Shown: positions 1 to 7,798 of the stretch, piece by piece
Layout of the letters: each line of letters starts with the position of its first letter
Position numbering within the stretch: the stretch's first letter is position 1
Assembly (NCBI GenBank): GCA_003599175.1
Contig: QZIY01000036.1
Location: forward strand, 1-49,322
Reading direction: 5' to 3'
Origin: Candidatus Parcubacteria bacterium
Lineage (GTDB): Bacteria; Patescibacteriota; Minisyncoccia; Phycocordibacterales; UBA2100
DNA length: 49,322 bases
Notes under the pieces: generated by a model
What the model was told of the DNA's origin: nothing
The model's database searches: none
The model's input: the letters and a program-made list of their open reading frames with translations, nothing else
Program-made: the position numbers and the translations under genes

Positions 1-96
1 CGGTGCAGATGTGCCAGTTTCATCAGATCAAGCAGGCGGCGAAGTATCTCACGCGCCGTCCCAAGACTGAGGCCGCAAAAGAGCTCTGGACGCTGA

Positions 97-1035
97 CGCG
101 AATGGTTTGATGGAAACTTTGAGCCAATTGTTACTCCCGCATTGTTTGAAGCCGTGCAGAAAGTATTGCAAACGAAAGAACGGCCGCGCAAAAGGAAAAT
201 CAAGCATGATTTTCCTTTCACTGGACTTTTTCGATGCGCCGAGTGTGGCAGTATGATTTCCGCACAGTGGGCTACTGGCAAATCTGGCGGTCGTTATCGC
301 TATTATCGGTGCTCGAAAAAGCGCGGCCACTGTTCGCAAGCGTATTTACAGGAATCTGAACTTACGCGACAAATCTGTGCACGGCTTCAAACAATCTCGC
401 TTTGCGATCGCTATACCGACTGGATGTTGGACAAAGTGAAACTGTGGGAGCGCGAGGAAATTGGAGCGTCGCAAAGCGAGGTTCAAAATCTTTCCAGTGG
501 AATCAAAGCGAACGAGGAGCGCATGGAAAAACTACTCTCGGCGTATTTGGATGGCGACGTGCCGAAAGATGTTTACCTCAAGCGAAAAGATATGCTCATG
601 CGCTCTCTCGCCGCTTTGAAGGAGAAAATGAAAGATTTTGAACGCGGGAGAAACAATTGGGTCGAACCCTTGCGGGAATGGATTTTAGATACGAAACAAG
701 CCAATTTTTTGTCCTCCTCCTCTGATTTGTACCAAATCAAGTCGTTCGTCCAAAAAATCGGAACGAACCCCTTGGTTCGTGACAAATCCGCGCATTTCGC
801 CACGCCCGCCCCATTCCAATTCGTCGCGAAGCGACGGGCTCTTTTGCCCACTCCCGCGCCTTCGGCGCGGGCTTCTTCCCACCTTTCGGATTCGGAAGTT
901 TCTTTCTGCGGAGGGGGTGGGATTCGAACCCACGGTGCCTTGCGACACTCCTGTTTTCAAGACAGGTGCGATAGACCACTCCGCCACCCCTCCGTGTTTT
1001 GCATTTGTATCATGCCGCGACGCGAAACGCGATGA
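97..1035 (+). pseudogene. 5'-truncated serine recombinase (C-terminal zinc-ribbon and coiled-coil part); true 3' end uncertain
   Basis: Translation REWFDGNFEPIVTPALFEAVQ...FRCAECGSMISAQ...YRYYRCSKKRGHCSQ...LYQIKSFVQKIGTNPLVRDK matches the recombinase and zinc-beta-ribbon part of large serine recombinases. An in-frame TGA at 94-96 and no catalytic domain in the 96 nt upstream. The ORF runs antisense through the tRNA-Ser. Confidence 0.7.
909..993 (-). tRNA. tRNA-Ser(TGA)
   Basis: Reverse complement GGAGGGGTGGCGGAGTGGTCTATCGCACCTGTCTTGAAAACAGGAGTGTCGCAAGGCACCGTGGGTTCGAATCCCACCCCCTCCG: 7-bp acceptor, anticodon TGA, long variable arm, GGTTCGAATCC T-arm. Confidence 0.95.
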
Positions 1036-1050
1036 TACAATAAATTGATT

Positions 1051-1515
1051 ATGGATACGCCCGCACTCCGGTGGAGCGCATACGAGCACGATCATATCGA
1101 GCGCGAATCAGACTGGTACTGGGCGCTTGGAGTTGCGGCTATCTCAATCGCCATCATCGCGATCATTCTGCACAATGTGCTTTTCGGCGTCTTGGTGATT
1201 CTTGCCGCGGTCACGCTCGGACTTCTCGCGCGCACACCGCCAGAATTGGCACACTTTGAAATCTCGGAGCGTGGCATTCGCGTCAATGAGCATTTGCACC
1301 GCTGGGATCACATTATTTCTTTCTGGGTCGAAGACGAGCACGGCGACCGCCCGCTTCTTCTCGTCGACACGACCAAGATCATGTCCCCCAATCTCATCAT
1401 CCCGATTGAGCATATCGATCCTTCACTCGTCCGCTCATTTCTCAAGGACTACGCCAAGGAGGTGCACATGAAAGAGCCGCTCGCGCACAAGATTTTGGAA
1501 TTCCTGGGGCTTTAG
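1051..1515 (+). CDS. conserved hypothetical two-TM membrane protein
   Basis: ORF with hydrophobic WALGVAAISIAIIAIILHNVLFGVLVILAAVTLGLL; TACAAT box 9 nt upstream of ATG. Confidence 0.7.
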   Translation: MDTPALRWSAYEHDHIERESDWYWALGVAAISIAIIAIILHNVLFGVLVILAAVTLGLLARTPPELAHFEISERGIRVNEHLHRWDHIISFWVEDEHGDRPLLLVDTTKIMSPNLIIPIEHIDPSLVRSFLKDYAKEVHMKEPLAHKILEFLGL

Positions 1516-1528
1516 TTATTGTTCGGGA

Positions 1529-2200
1529 ATGAACACAGATGCGAACGACATACGCATTAAAAGCGTCATTTTTGACATGGATGGTGTTATTTCTGATACA
1601 CAGATTCTCCACTCGCGCATCGAATCAGAAATACTCCGCGATTACAAAATTAATCTAGCACCAGAAGAACTGACAAGACGTTTTGCAGGCGTCGCAGACG
1701 TTGAAATGTTCACGAAGATTTTCTCCGAAGCGGGCCGACCAGCGCCCGACATCCAAAAGATCATCGAGGCAAAATATCTACGCATGATCTCTCCCGAAGT
1801 CAGCGTTCCTGAAATTCCCGGTACGCGAGAATTTATTATGCAATTACGAAAGATGCGGATACCGCTTGCACTCGCTTCAGGATCATCTCTTGCATTTATT
1901 CGTTTCGTTTTACAAAACTTGGGGCTCGACGATTGTTTCGGAGCAGTTGCAAGTTCCGACGAAGTCGAGAATGGAAAGCCGGCGCCTGATGTTTTTTTAC
2001 TCGCGGCACAACGAATCGGAGCCGGTCCGGCAACGACATTGGTCATAGAAGATGGCGCGAGTGGCATGATCGCAGCCGAAAAAGCTGGAATGCATTGTAT
2101 TGCGCTATTGACTCATCTGAGAGCGGACGAGTGTCCTTCCAGCGTATACCGCGCAGTAGATATTCTGACGCAGGTTCCGTTGAATATATTTGAACGTTAA
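1529..2200 (+). CDS. HAD-superfamily hydrolase (beta-phosphoglucomutase-like)
   Basis: FDMDGVISDT, LALASGSS, VENGKPAPDVFL, VIEDGASGMIAAEKAGM motifs. Confidence 0.9.
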   Translation: MNTDANDIRIKSVIFDMDGVISDTQILHSRIESEILRDYKINLAPEELTRRFAGVADVEMFTKIFSEAGRPAPDIQKIIEAKYLRMISPEVSVPEIPGTREFIMQLRKMRIPLALASGSSLAFIRFVLQNLGLDDCFGAVASSDEVENGKPAPDVFLLAAQRIGAGPATTLVIEDGASGMIAAEKAGMHCIALLTHLRADECPSSVYRAVDILTQVPLNIFER

Positions 2201-2294
2201 CTTTAATGTGCTCGATACATCGCTGACGTAATGTTTATCAACATATTGAACATTGATTTAGGTTTGGAGTAGAAAGTTACTGTACAATATAAAG

Positions 2295-3017
2295 ATGGGC
2301 GGGAAACGATACGATGCGGATGTTAAAGAGAAAGTTTCCCTACTCCGAAGCCAGGGAAAATCGTACGCCGAAATACAAAAGCTCTTCCCTATCCCAAAAA
2401 GCACACTGTCTGTTTGGCTCGGAGAAAAATATGCCGGAATTTTTGATCGGAAAGCGCAGCTCGAACACCTCAAGAAAATACGAATAATCTCAGCGCGATC
2501 GAAACGCGCCGCTAAGATGTTTCGCAACACCTCCGCATTGGAACGAGGTAGATTGCTTGCACACGATGTCGACTTAAAAGATCCAATGGTTTTAAGGGCG
2601 CTGCTTGCCATGCTGTACTGGGCAGAAGGTTCAAAGTCAGACAAAACATTTGGCGTTCGATTTGTGAATACCGACCCACACCTGATAGCGCTTTATATGA
2701 AACTCCTACGATCATCATTCGTTATCGACGAGCAGCGCCTTGGAGCGCGAGTGCATGTGCATCATTACCACAAGAAAAAAGAAGTGCTTGCTTTCTGGTC
2801 TAAGCTCACAGGAATTCCGGAATCTCAATTTGGAAAGATATATGTAAAAAAACGCAGTAACTCAGGGAAACGTTACAGGCAAAATTTTATGGGCATCTGC
2901 TTTATTTACTATTCCGGTGAAGAGATGCGCAGAGAAATAATAGGAATGGGACAAGAGATTGGATCGATTGTATGCGGCAATTCAAATGCAAAAGCTCGCA
3001 AAACTCAGAAAATTTAG
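2295..3017 (+). CDS. HTH protein with single LAGLIDADG-like motif (putative homing-endonuclease-like)
   Basis: N-terminal HTH (VSLLRSQGKSYAEIQKLFPIPKSTLSVWL) followed by LLAMLYWAEGSKS...FVNTDPHLIALYMKLLR; just upstream of tRNA-Arg. Confidence 0.55.
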   Translation: MGGKRYDADVKEKVSLLRSQGKSYAEIQKLFPIPKSTLSVWLGEKYAGIFDRKAQLEHLKKIRIISARSKRAAKMFRNTSALERGRLLAHDVDLKDPMVLRALLAMLYWAEGSKSDKTFGVRFVNTDPHLIALYMKLLRSSFVIDEQRLGARVHVHHYHKKKEVLAFWSKLTGIPESQFGKIYVKKRSNSGKRYRQNFMGICFIYYSGEEMRREIIGMGQEIGSIVCGNSNAKARKTQKI

Positions 3018-3037
3018 TATATTCTCACTGTTCAAAC

Positions 3038-3109
3038 GCTCCCGTCGTTCAGCGGATAGGACAGTAGCTTGCGGAGCTACAAACCCAGGTTCGACTCCTG
3101 GCGGGAGCA
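3038..3109 (+). tRNA. tRNA-Arg(GCG)
   Basis: GCTCCCGTCGTTCAGCGGATAGGACAGTAGCTTGCGGAGCTACAAACCCAGGTTCGACTCCTGGCGGGAGCA; anticodon loop TTGCGGA. Confidence 0.93.
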
Positions 3110-3122
3110 CAAGAAGATATTG

Positions 3123-3157
3123 ATAACAAAAACTCCCCAACGGAGAGTTTTTGTTAT
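3123..3157. terminator. bidirectional terminator-like hairpin downstream of tRNA-Arg and rpsT
   Basis: ATAACAAAAACTC / GAGTTTTTGTTAT perfect 13-bp inverted repeat between converging genes. Confidence 0.8.
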
Positions 3158-3417
3158 TTGGAGAGAGCCGCAACGCGCTTGGTGATGCGCGATTTCATGC
3201 GGGACGCCGTGTTTTTGGAGATGGTGCCGTGCTTGGCTGCCTTATCGACTGCCTGGTAGAGCTCGGGAAGCAGAGTTCCCGCATCTTTGCTCTTTGCGGA
3301 AATCGCCTTCGAGACCGCCTTCACAGTGTCGTGGATCGCCTTCTTGCGGCGCACATTGAAAACACGCTTGCGTAGCGATGATCGGTGCGCTTTCTTCGCG
3401 TTTTTCGTGTTTGCCAT
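3154..3417 (-). CDS. rpsT: 30S ribosomal protein S20
   Basis: MANTKNAKKAHRSSLRKRVFNVRRKKAIHDTVKA... typical S20. Confidence 0.95.
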   Translation of the reverse strand: MANTKNAKKAHRSSLRKRVFNVRRKKAIHDTVKAVSKAISAKSKDAGTLLPELYQAVDKAAKHGTISKNTASRMKSRITKRVAALSK

Positions 3418-3502
3418 GTGGGCAGCAATGTACCGTATTTATCCCCTTCACGCAATACCGCCTCATTGCGACCTCACGAAAGCGGCGTGATACTTCATCT
3501 AT

Positions 3503-3721
3503 ATGACAGCCCTCAGGTACGGCCCCAAGGCCAAGAAAAAAATGAAAAAGGTGATGCATGAATACAAGGAAGGTACGCTCAAAAGTGGGCGAAGTGGCAA
3601 GAAAGTGCGCAGCCGCAAGCAGGCGATCGCCATCGGCCTATCGGAAGCTCGACGCTCCGGCGCTAAAGTACCACCAAAACGCACGAAACGTTCAAGTCGT
3701 TCTAAACGTTCTAAGCGATAA
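3503..3721 (+). CDS. small basic protein, DUF6496-like
   Basis: PKAKKKMKKVMHEYKEGTLKSG...VRSRKQAIAIGLSEARRSG; C-terminal RSSRSKRSKR is encoded by nonamer repeats. Confidence 0.6.
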   Translation: MTALRYGPKAKKKMKKVMHEYKEGTLKSGRSGKKVRSRKQAIAIGLSEARRSGAKVPPKRTKRSSRSKRSKR

Positions 3722-3761
3722 GAAAGCGGATACGATTGAACGACTACAACGATTAGAACGT
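3689..3761. repeat. inverted pair of 9-nt degenerate tandem arrays
   Basis: CGTTCAAGT|CGTTCTAAA|CGTTCTAAG|CG (3689-3717); reverse complement of the right arm reads CGTTCTAAT|CGTTGTAGT|CGTTCAATC. Confidence 0.8.
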
Positions 3762-3779
3762 CTGCCGTATACTGCGTGC

Positions 3780-4349
3780 ATGATAGGTCACGTGGAAGGT
3801 ACCGTTCGCGCCGTGCGCACCTCCTATTGCATCGTGAGTGCAGGAGGCGTCGGGTACAAAATCGCGACGACCAAGGATGTCTTGCAGAATATGCGCGAAG
3901 GACAGCAGGCGGCACTCTGGATCTACACCGCCGTACGCGAAGATGCACTCGATCTCTTTGGATTCCCTTCCGAAGACGATCTCGATTTTTTCGAACTCCT
4001 CCTCACCGTCTCCGGCATCGGCCCCAAATCGGCACTCGGCATTTTGAACATCGCGCCTGCAGACACACTGCGAAGCGCAATCGCCGCAGGCAATGATTCG
4101 TACCTCACCAACGTCTCCGGCATCGGCAAGAAAACGGCGCACAAAATCCTTTTCGAACTCAAGGACAAAGTGTCGGCCGTTTCTATCGATCCCGCGATGA
4201 AGAGCGATGAAGATGCGCTCGAGGCAATGAAGGCACTCGGCTACTCGACACAAGAAGCGCGCGAGGCGCTCAAAAAAGTTCCTACGAACATCACCGGAAG
4301 TCACGCGCGACTTCGCGAGGCGCTTCGCGTGCTTGGCGGCGTATCATGA
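3780..4349 (+). CDS. ruvA: Holliday junction branch migration protein RuvA
   Basis: MIGHVEGTVRAV..., VSGIGPKSALGIL, VSGIGKKTAHKILFELKDK; TATACT 6 nt upstream of ATG. Confidence 0.93.
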   Translation: MIGHVEGTVRAVRTSYCIVSAGGVGYKIATTKDVLQNMREGQQAALWIYTAVREDALDLFGFPSEDDLDFFELLLTVSGIGPKSALGILNIAPADTLRSAIAAGNDSYLTNVSGIGKKTAHKILFELKDKVSAVSIDPAMKSDEDALEAMKALGYSTQEAREALKKVPTNITGSHARLREALRVLGGVS

Positions 4350-4467
4350 ATCCCGTTAGAAGCCGCGGACACGGTGTAGTATTTTACTAAGGCGAATATG
4401 AGCGCATTATCAAAACATAACCTAGCGCGAAGCGGTGCAGAGTCCGCGTCCTGCTTCTAACGGGATG
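4346..4467 (+). promoter_or_regulatory. CCCGTTAGAAG leader element, copy 1 (upstream of MurE-like gene)
   Basis: ATCCCGTTAGAAGC (4350-4363) pairs with GCTTCTAACGGGAT (4453-4466); CGCGGAC (4364-4370) pairs with GTCCGCG (4442-4448); the start codon is part of the right arm. Confidence 0.75.
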
Positions 4468-5703
4468 AAAAAAATGATCGAATCAATTCTGCCAGAATCC
4501 TTTTTAAGTGCATATCATTTTGCGCTCGCGCACCTCGCCGCTTTCCGCTATGGTCATCCGTCGCGAAAACTCTTGGTGATCGCGGTCACCGGCACCAAGG
4601 GCAAGTCGTCGGTCACCGAAATGATCAACGCGATCCTGGAGGAAGCCGGGTACAAGACAGCGGTCCTCAATTCGATTCGATTCAAAATCGACGACGAGAG
4701 CAAGCCCAATCTCCTGCGCATGTCGATGCCCGGACGCTTTTTTATCCAGCGTTTTTTGCATACCGCGCTCGAAGCCAAGTGCACTGCCGCAATTTTGGAA
4801 ATGACTTCCGAGGGCGCACGGCAGCACCGCCATCGCGCGATCGATATCGACGCACTTGTCTTTACAAATCTCGCACCCGAACACATCGAACGCCATGGAT
4901 CATTCGAGGCGTATGCGGATGCGAAATTTTCCATCGGACAGCAGCTCGCGCGCGCCGCAAAGAATCCACGCATTATTGTCGCAAACGCCGATGACAAAGA
5001 GTCGCTCCGATATCTCACACTTCCTGTTGAAAAGCGCGTGAGCTTTTCGCTCTCGCGCCAGGAAGACGTGCAGGCGGGAGAACGTGGCGGACACTTCACA
5101 TTTGAGGGCGAACAGATCACCGTACATTTGCCGGGAATATTTTCTCTGGAGAACGCGCTCGCGGCCGCATCGTGCGCGCATGCACTTGGTATCGACGCGC
5201 CGACGATTGCACGGGCCGTAGCAAAAATTAAAAAAATCGCAGGGCGCGGCGAACGCATCGAAGAAGGGCAAATGTTCACCGTCGTCGTCGACTACGCGCA
5301 CACACCGGATTCTCTCAAGGCGCTCTACGACGCATATGCACACTCGCGCAAGATCTGTGTCTTGGGCAACACGGGTGGTGGTCGCGACACATGGAAGCGT
5401 CCTGTCATGGGCAAAATCGCCGATGATTATTGCGAAGAGGTCATTCTCACCAACGAAGACCCGTACGATGAAAATCCACGCTCAATCGTCGATCAAATGG
5501 CCGAAGGCATGAAGCGAAAGCCGGAGATCATCATGGATCGTCGCGAAGCGATCCGCGAAGCGCTTTCGCGCGCCAAAGCGAGCGATGTCGTCTTGATTTC
5601 GGGCAAGGGCACCGATCCGTGTATCTGCATCGCAAACGGCAAGAAAATTCCATGGAACGACGCGGAAGTGGTGCGCGAAGAACTTCGCCTCTTGAAACAC
5701 TAG
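4465..5703 (+). CDS. Mur ligase family protein, MurE-like
   Basis: VTGTKGKSSVTEMINAIL, LEMTSEGARQHRHRAIDID, VVDYAHTPDSLKALYDAY, NTGGGRDTWKRPVMGKIA, LTNEDPYDENPRSIVDQM, ISGKGTDP. Start set to the ATG ending the leader element. Confidence 0.88.
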   Translation: MKKMIESILPESFLSAYHFALAHLAAFRYGHPSRKLLVIAVTGTKGKSSVTEMINAILEEAGYKTAVLNSIRFKIDDESKPNLLRMSMPGRFFIQRFLHTALEAKCTAAILEMTSEGARQHRHRAIDIDALVFTNLAPEHIERHGSFEAYADAKFSIGQQLARAAKNPRIIVANADDKESLRYLTLPVEKRVSFSLSRQEDVQAGERGGHFTFEGEQITVHLPGIFSLENALAAASCAHALGIDAPTIARAVAKIKKIAGRGERIEEGQMFTVVVDYAHTPDSLKALYDAYAHSRKICVLGNTGGGRDTWKRPVMGKIADDYCEEVILTNEDPYDENPRSIVDQMAEGMKRKPEIIMDRREAIREALSRAKASDVVLISGKGTDPCICIANGKKIPWNDAEVVREELRLLKH

Positions 5704-5715
5704 TATAATGGCGGC

Positions 5716-6675
5716 ATGAATTTCAAAGCCGAACACACCGTCAGCAGGATTCTCAAATTCGCCTTCCTTGGCGTCATTCTCTCGCTCGTCCTTCTGTGGT
5801 TCATCGGCGGCGGTGTGCAGAAAATAATCGAAAAGGCGCGCACATTTCAATTCGGCTCGCTCTCCGGCGGAATTGTCCCGTCGGGTTCGTTTGCGGATTT
5901 CCGTCTGCCATGGCAGTTCGAAGCGCCAACACTTGATATACAAGGCGTTTCCGGTGGCGTATCGGGAGACGGCTCGTACGATACCTCCGGCTTACCACCG
6001 GGAAGCGGTATCCCTTCTCCCTATGCTGGCGATGTATCGATCCGCGAAGCAGCGGCACGTGCGCAAAGCGCAACCGGCCAATACATCGAATTGCAATCGC
6101 GAAGCGGTGAGACAATCAATATTTCCGGCTGGTCCGTGGAAGGCCTCTCCGGCGCGCGCGCATACATTCCGGAAGGCACTTCTCTTTTCGTGATGGGCAG
6201 GGTCAACACGGTCGGCGCGATCGCGCTTGTACCGGGCGGCTCCGCGATTGTGTCTACCGGTGCTTCGCCGGTGGGCGTATCGTTCCAGGAAAATAAATGC
6301 ACCGGTTATCTTGGCACGCTGCAGCCCTTCGTGCCCGCACTTGAGAGCGCATGTCCGTCGCCCACCACCGCCATTCCTCGTACGGCAGAAAATGAGATGC
6401 GCCTCGGCGCGTCATGCTTCCAGTACCTGTCGCAGCTCGCGCCATGCACATTCCCGCAAAATCCGCCCGCAACACTGAGCCCCGCGTGCCGATCAGAAAT
6501 ACAAACAAAACTCTCATACAACGGCTGCGTCAACCAAAACAGAAACTCGAGCGGCTTCGCCTCTGGCTCGTGGCGCGTATACCTCGCACGCGGTAATCCA
6601 CTGTGGAATGTCGAACACGACATCATCCGCCTCCTCGATGGTGAAGGCAAAGTCGTTAACGTGCTTCACTATTGA
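5716..6675 (+). CDS. membrane-anchored/secreted protein with lamin-tail-like domain
   Basis: N-terminal TM; QYIELQSRSGETINISGWSVEGLSGARAYIPEGT resembles the LTD fold. TATAAT 6 nt upstream of ATG. Confidence 0.6.
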   Translation: MNFKAEHTVSRILKFAFLGVILSLVLLWFIGGGVQKIIEKARTFQFGSLSGGIVPSGSFADFRLPWQFEAPTLDIQGVSGGVSGDGSYDTSGLPPGSGIPSPYAGDVSIREAAARAQSATGQYIELQSRSGETINISGWSVEGLSGARAYIPEGTSLFVMGRVNTVGAIALVPGGSAIVSTGASPVGVSFQENKCTGYLGTLQPFVPALESACPSPTTAIPRTAENEMRLGASCFQYLSQLAPCTFPQNPPATLSPACRSEIQTKLSYNGCVNQNRNSSGFASGSWRVYLARGNPLWNVEHDIIRLLDGEGKVVNVLHY

Positions 6676-7205
6676 TTGAAGCGTCCCCTTTCAGGGGATC
6701 CGTCTTGGGCGGAGAAGAGGATAATTCCCGCGGTCACCGATACGTTGAGCGACTCTTTTCCGAGCTTGCTGTTGCGAGGATGGTGAGCCTGTCGAACCAG
6801 TGCCCCCCGCATCGGAATCTCGATGAGTCGATCACACTGTGCGCGAAGTGCTGGAGATATGCCACGGACCTCGTTGCCGAAGATAAAGAGCGTGGGTTTT
6901 TGCATTTCAAATGCACGGTAGTCGACGGAGCGTGCATCTTGCTCGACGCCAACGATTTCCCATCCTTCTTGTTTTAACCGTTCGATGATAACGCGTGGTT
7001 CTTCTGCATACTCCCACGGCACGGTTTTTTCTGCGCCGAGTGCCGTCTTTGAGACATCTTTCCGCTCGCGTCCAAATCGATCGATGGGAGTCGGCGTATA
7101 GCCCGAGAGAAATATTTTTGACGCGCCCGCACCGTCGGCAGTGCGAAAAAGCGCACCGACATTGTGCGTACTCCGGACGTTGTGAAATAATGCTGCTATC
7201 TGCAT
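6669..7205 (-). CDS. SpoU/TrmH-family RNA 2'-O-methyltransferase with small in-frame insertion
   Basis: NVRSTHNVGALFRTADGAGASKIFLSGYTPTP, FIFGNEVRGISPALRAQCDRLIEIPMRG...KESLNVSVTAGIILF. Confidence 0.9.
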   Translation of the reverse strand: MQIAALFHNVRSTHNVGALFRTADGAGASKIFLSGYTPTPIDRFGRERKDVSKTALGAEKTVPWEYAEEPRVIIERLKQEGWEIVGVEQDARSVDYRAFEMQKPTLFIFGNEVRGISPALRAQCDRLIEIPMRGALVRQAHHPRNSKLGKESLNVSVTAGIILFSAQDGSPERGRFNQ

Positions 7206-7243
7206 ATGCTCTACCCTATACGAAATACGGTATACTGTCTCGC

Positions 7244-7645
7244 ATGTTCAGTTTATTTCCTGAAATCCTCTTCCTCGAACCTGCGGGCATTGCGCTTTTG
7301 CGCCTCACGGCAGGTATTTTCCTCATCTATATCGGCTATTCCGTATGGCTTGATCGCCGGGCGATCGCCGGAGAGCGTTTCCCCATCATCGGCCACATGC
7401 CAGAGTGGCTTTCCGCCATCGCGGCAGCAGCGCAGGTCGCAATCGGCACTCTCCTTGTCGTCGGCGCATGGACGCAGCTCATGGCAATCCTCGGCGCGAT
7501 TGTCGCGCTCAAGTGCTTCTTCCTCGGGAAGAAATATGGGGGCATAGTTCCGATTGCCCGTTCGGCAAGCATTCTCCTCTTTGTCATCCTTCTCGCACTC
7601 GTCGTGATGGGCGCTGGCGCATTCGCGTTCGACTTGCCGCTCTAG
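7244..7645 (+). CDS. DoxX-like integral membrane protein
   Basis: Four hydrophobic segments, MFSLFPEILFLEPAGIALLRLTAGIFLIYIGYSVW...; TATACT 7 nt upstream of ATG. Confidence 0.65.
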   Translation: MFSLFPEILFLEPAGIALLRLTAGIFLIYIGYSVWLDRRAIAGERFPIIGHMPEWLSAIAAAAQVAIGTLLVVGAWTQLMAILGAIVALKCFFLGKKYGGIVPIARSASILLFVILLALVVMGAGAFAFDLPL

Positions 7646-7674
7646 AAATCGAGAAAATACCTGTTATATTTGCT

Positions 7675-7698
7675 GTTCGATAGTAGAAAATATCGAAC
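7675..7698. terminator. hairpin between DoxX-like gene and tRNA-Lys
   Basis: GTTCGATA gtagaaaa TATCGAAC, 8-bp perfect stem. Confidence 0.5.
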
Positions 7699-7724
7699 CT
7701 TGGTCTGTGATAGAATAAAGGCAA

Positions 7725-7797
7725 CCGCCCGTAGCTCAGCTGGTAGAGCAGCTCGCTTTTAACGAGAAGGTCGCAGGATCATCCCCTGCCGGGCGGA
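7725..7797 (+). tRNA. tRNA-Lys(TTT), atypical T-loop
   Basis: CCGCCCGTAGCTCAGCTGGTAGAGCAGCTCGCTTTTAACGAGAAGGTCGCAGGATCATCCCCTGCCGGGCGGA; CCGCCCG/CGGGCGG acceptor, CTTTTAA anticodon loop. Confidence 0.93.
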
Positions 7798-7798
7798 C

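Noticed and set aside
685-1095. ORF containing GGVAEWSIAPVLKTGVSQGTVGSNPTPS
   Set aside because: This is the tRNA-Ser gene translated; a common annotation artefact.
4435-4464. N-terminal extensions MQSPRPASNG, MGRFYIGLTKRDAAQSPRPASNG and MASNG on the MurE-like, PBP and Jag ORFs
   Set aside because: These residues are translations of the leader-element right arm; the ATG after CTTCTAACGGG is the better start in each case.
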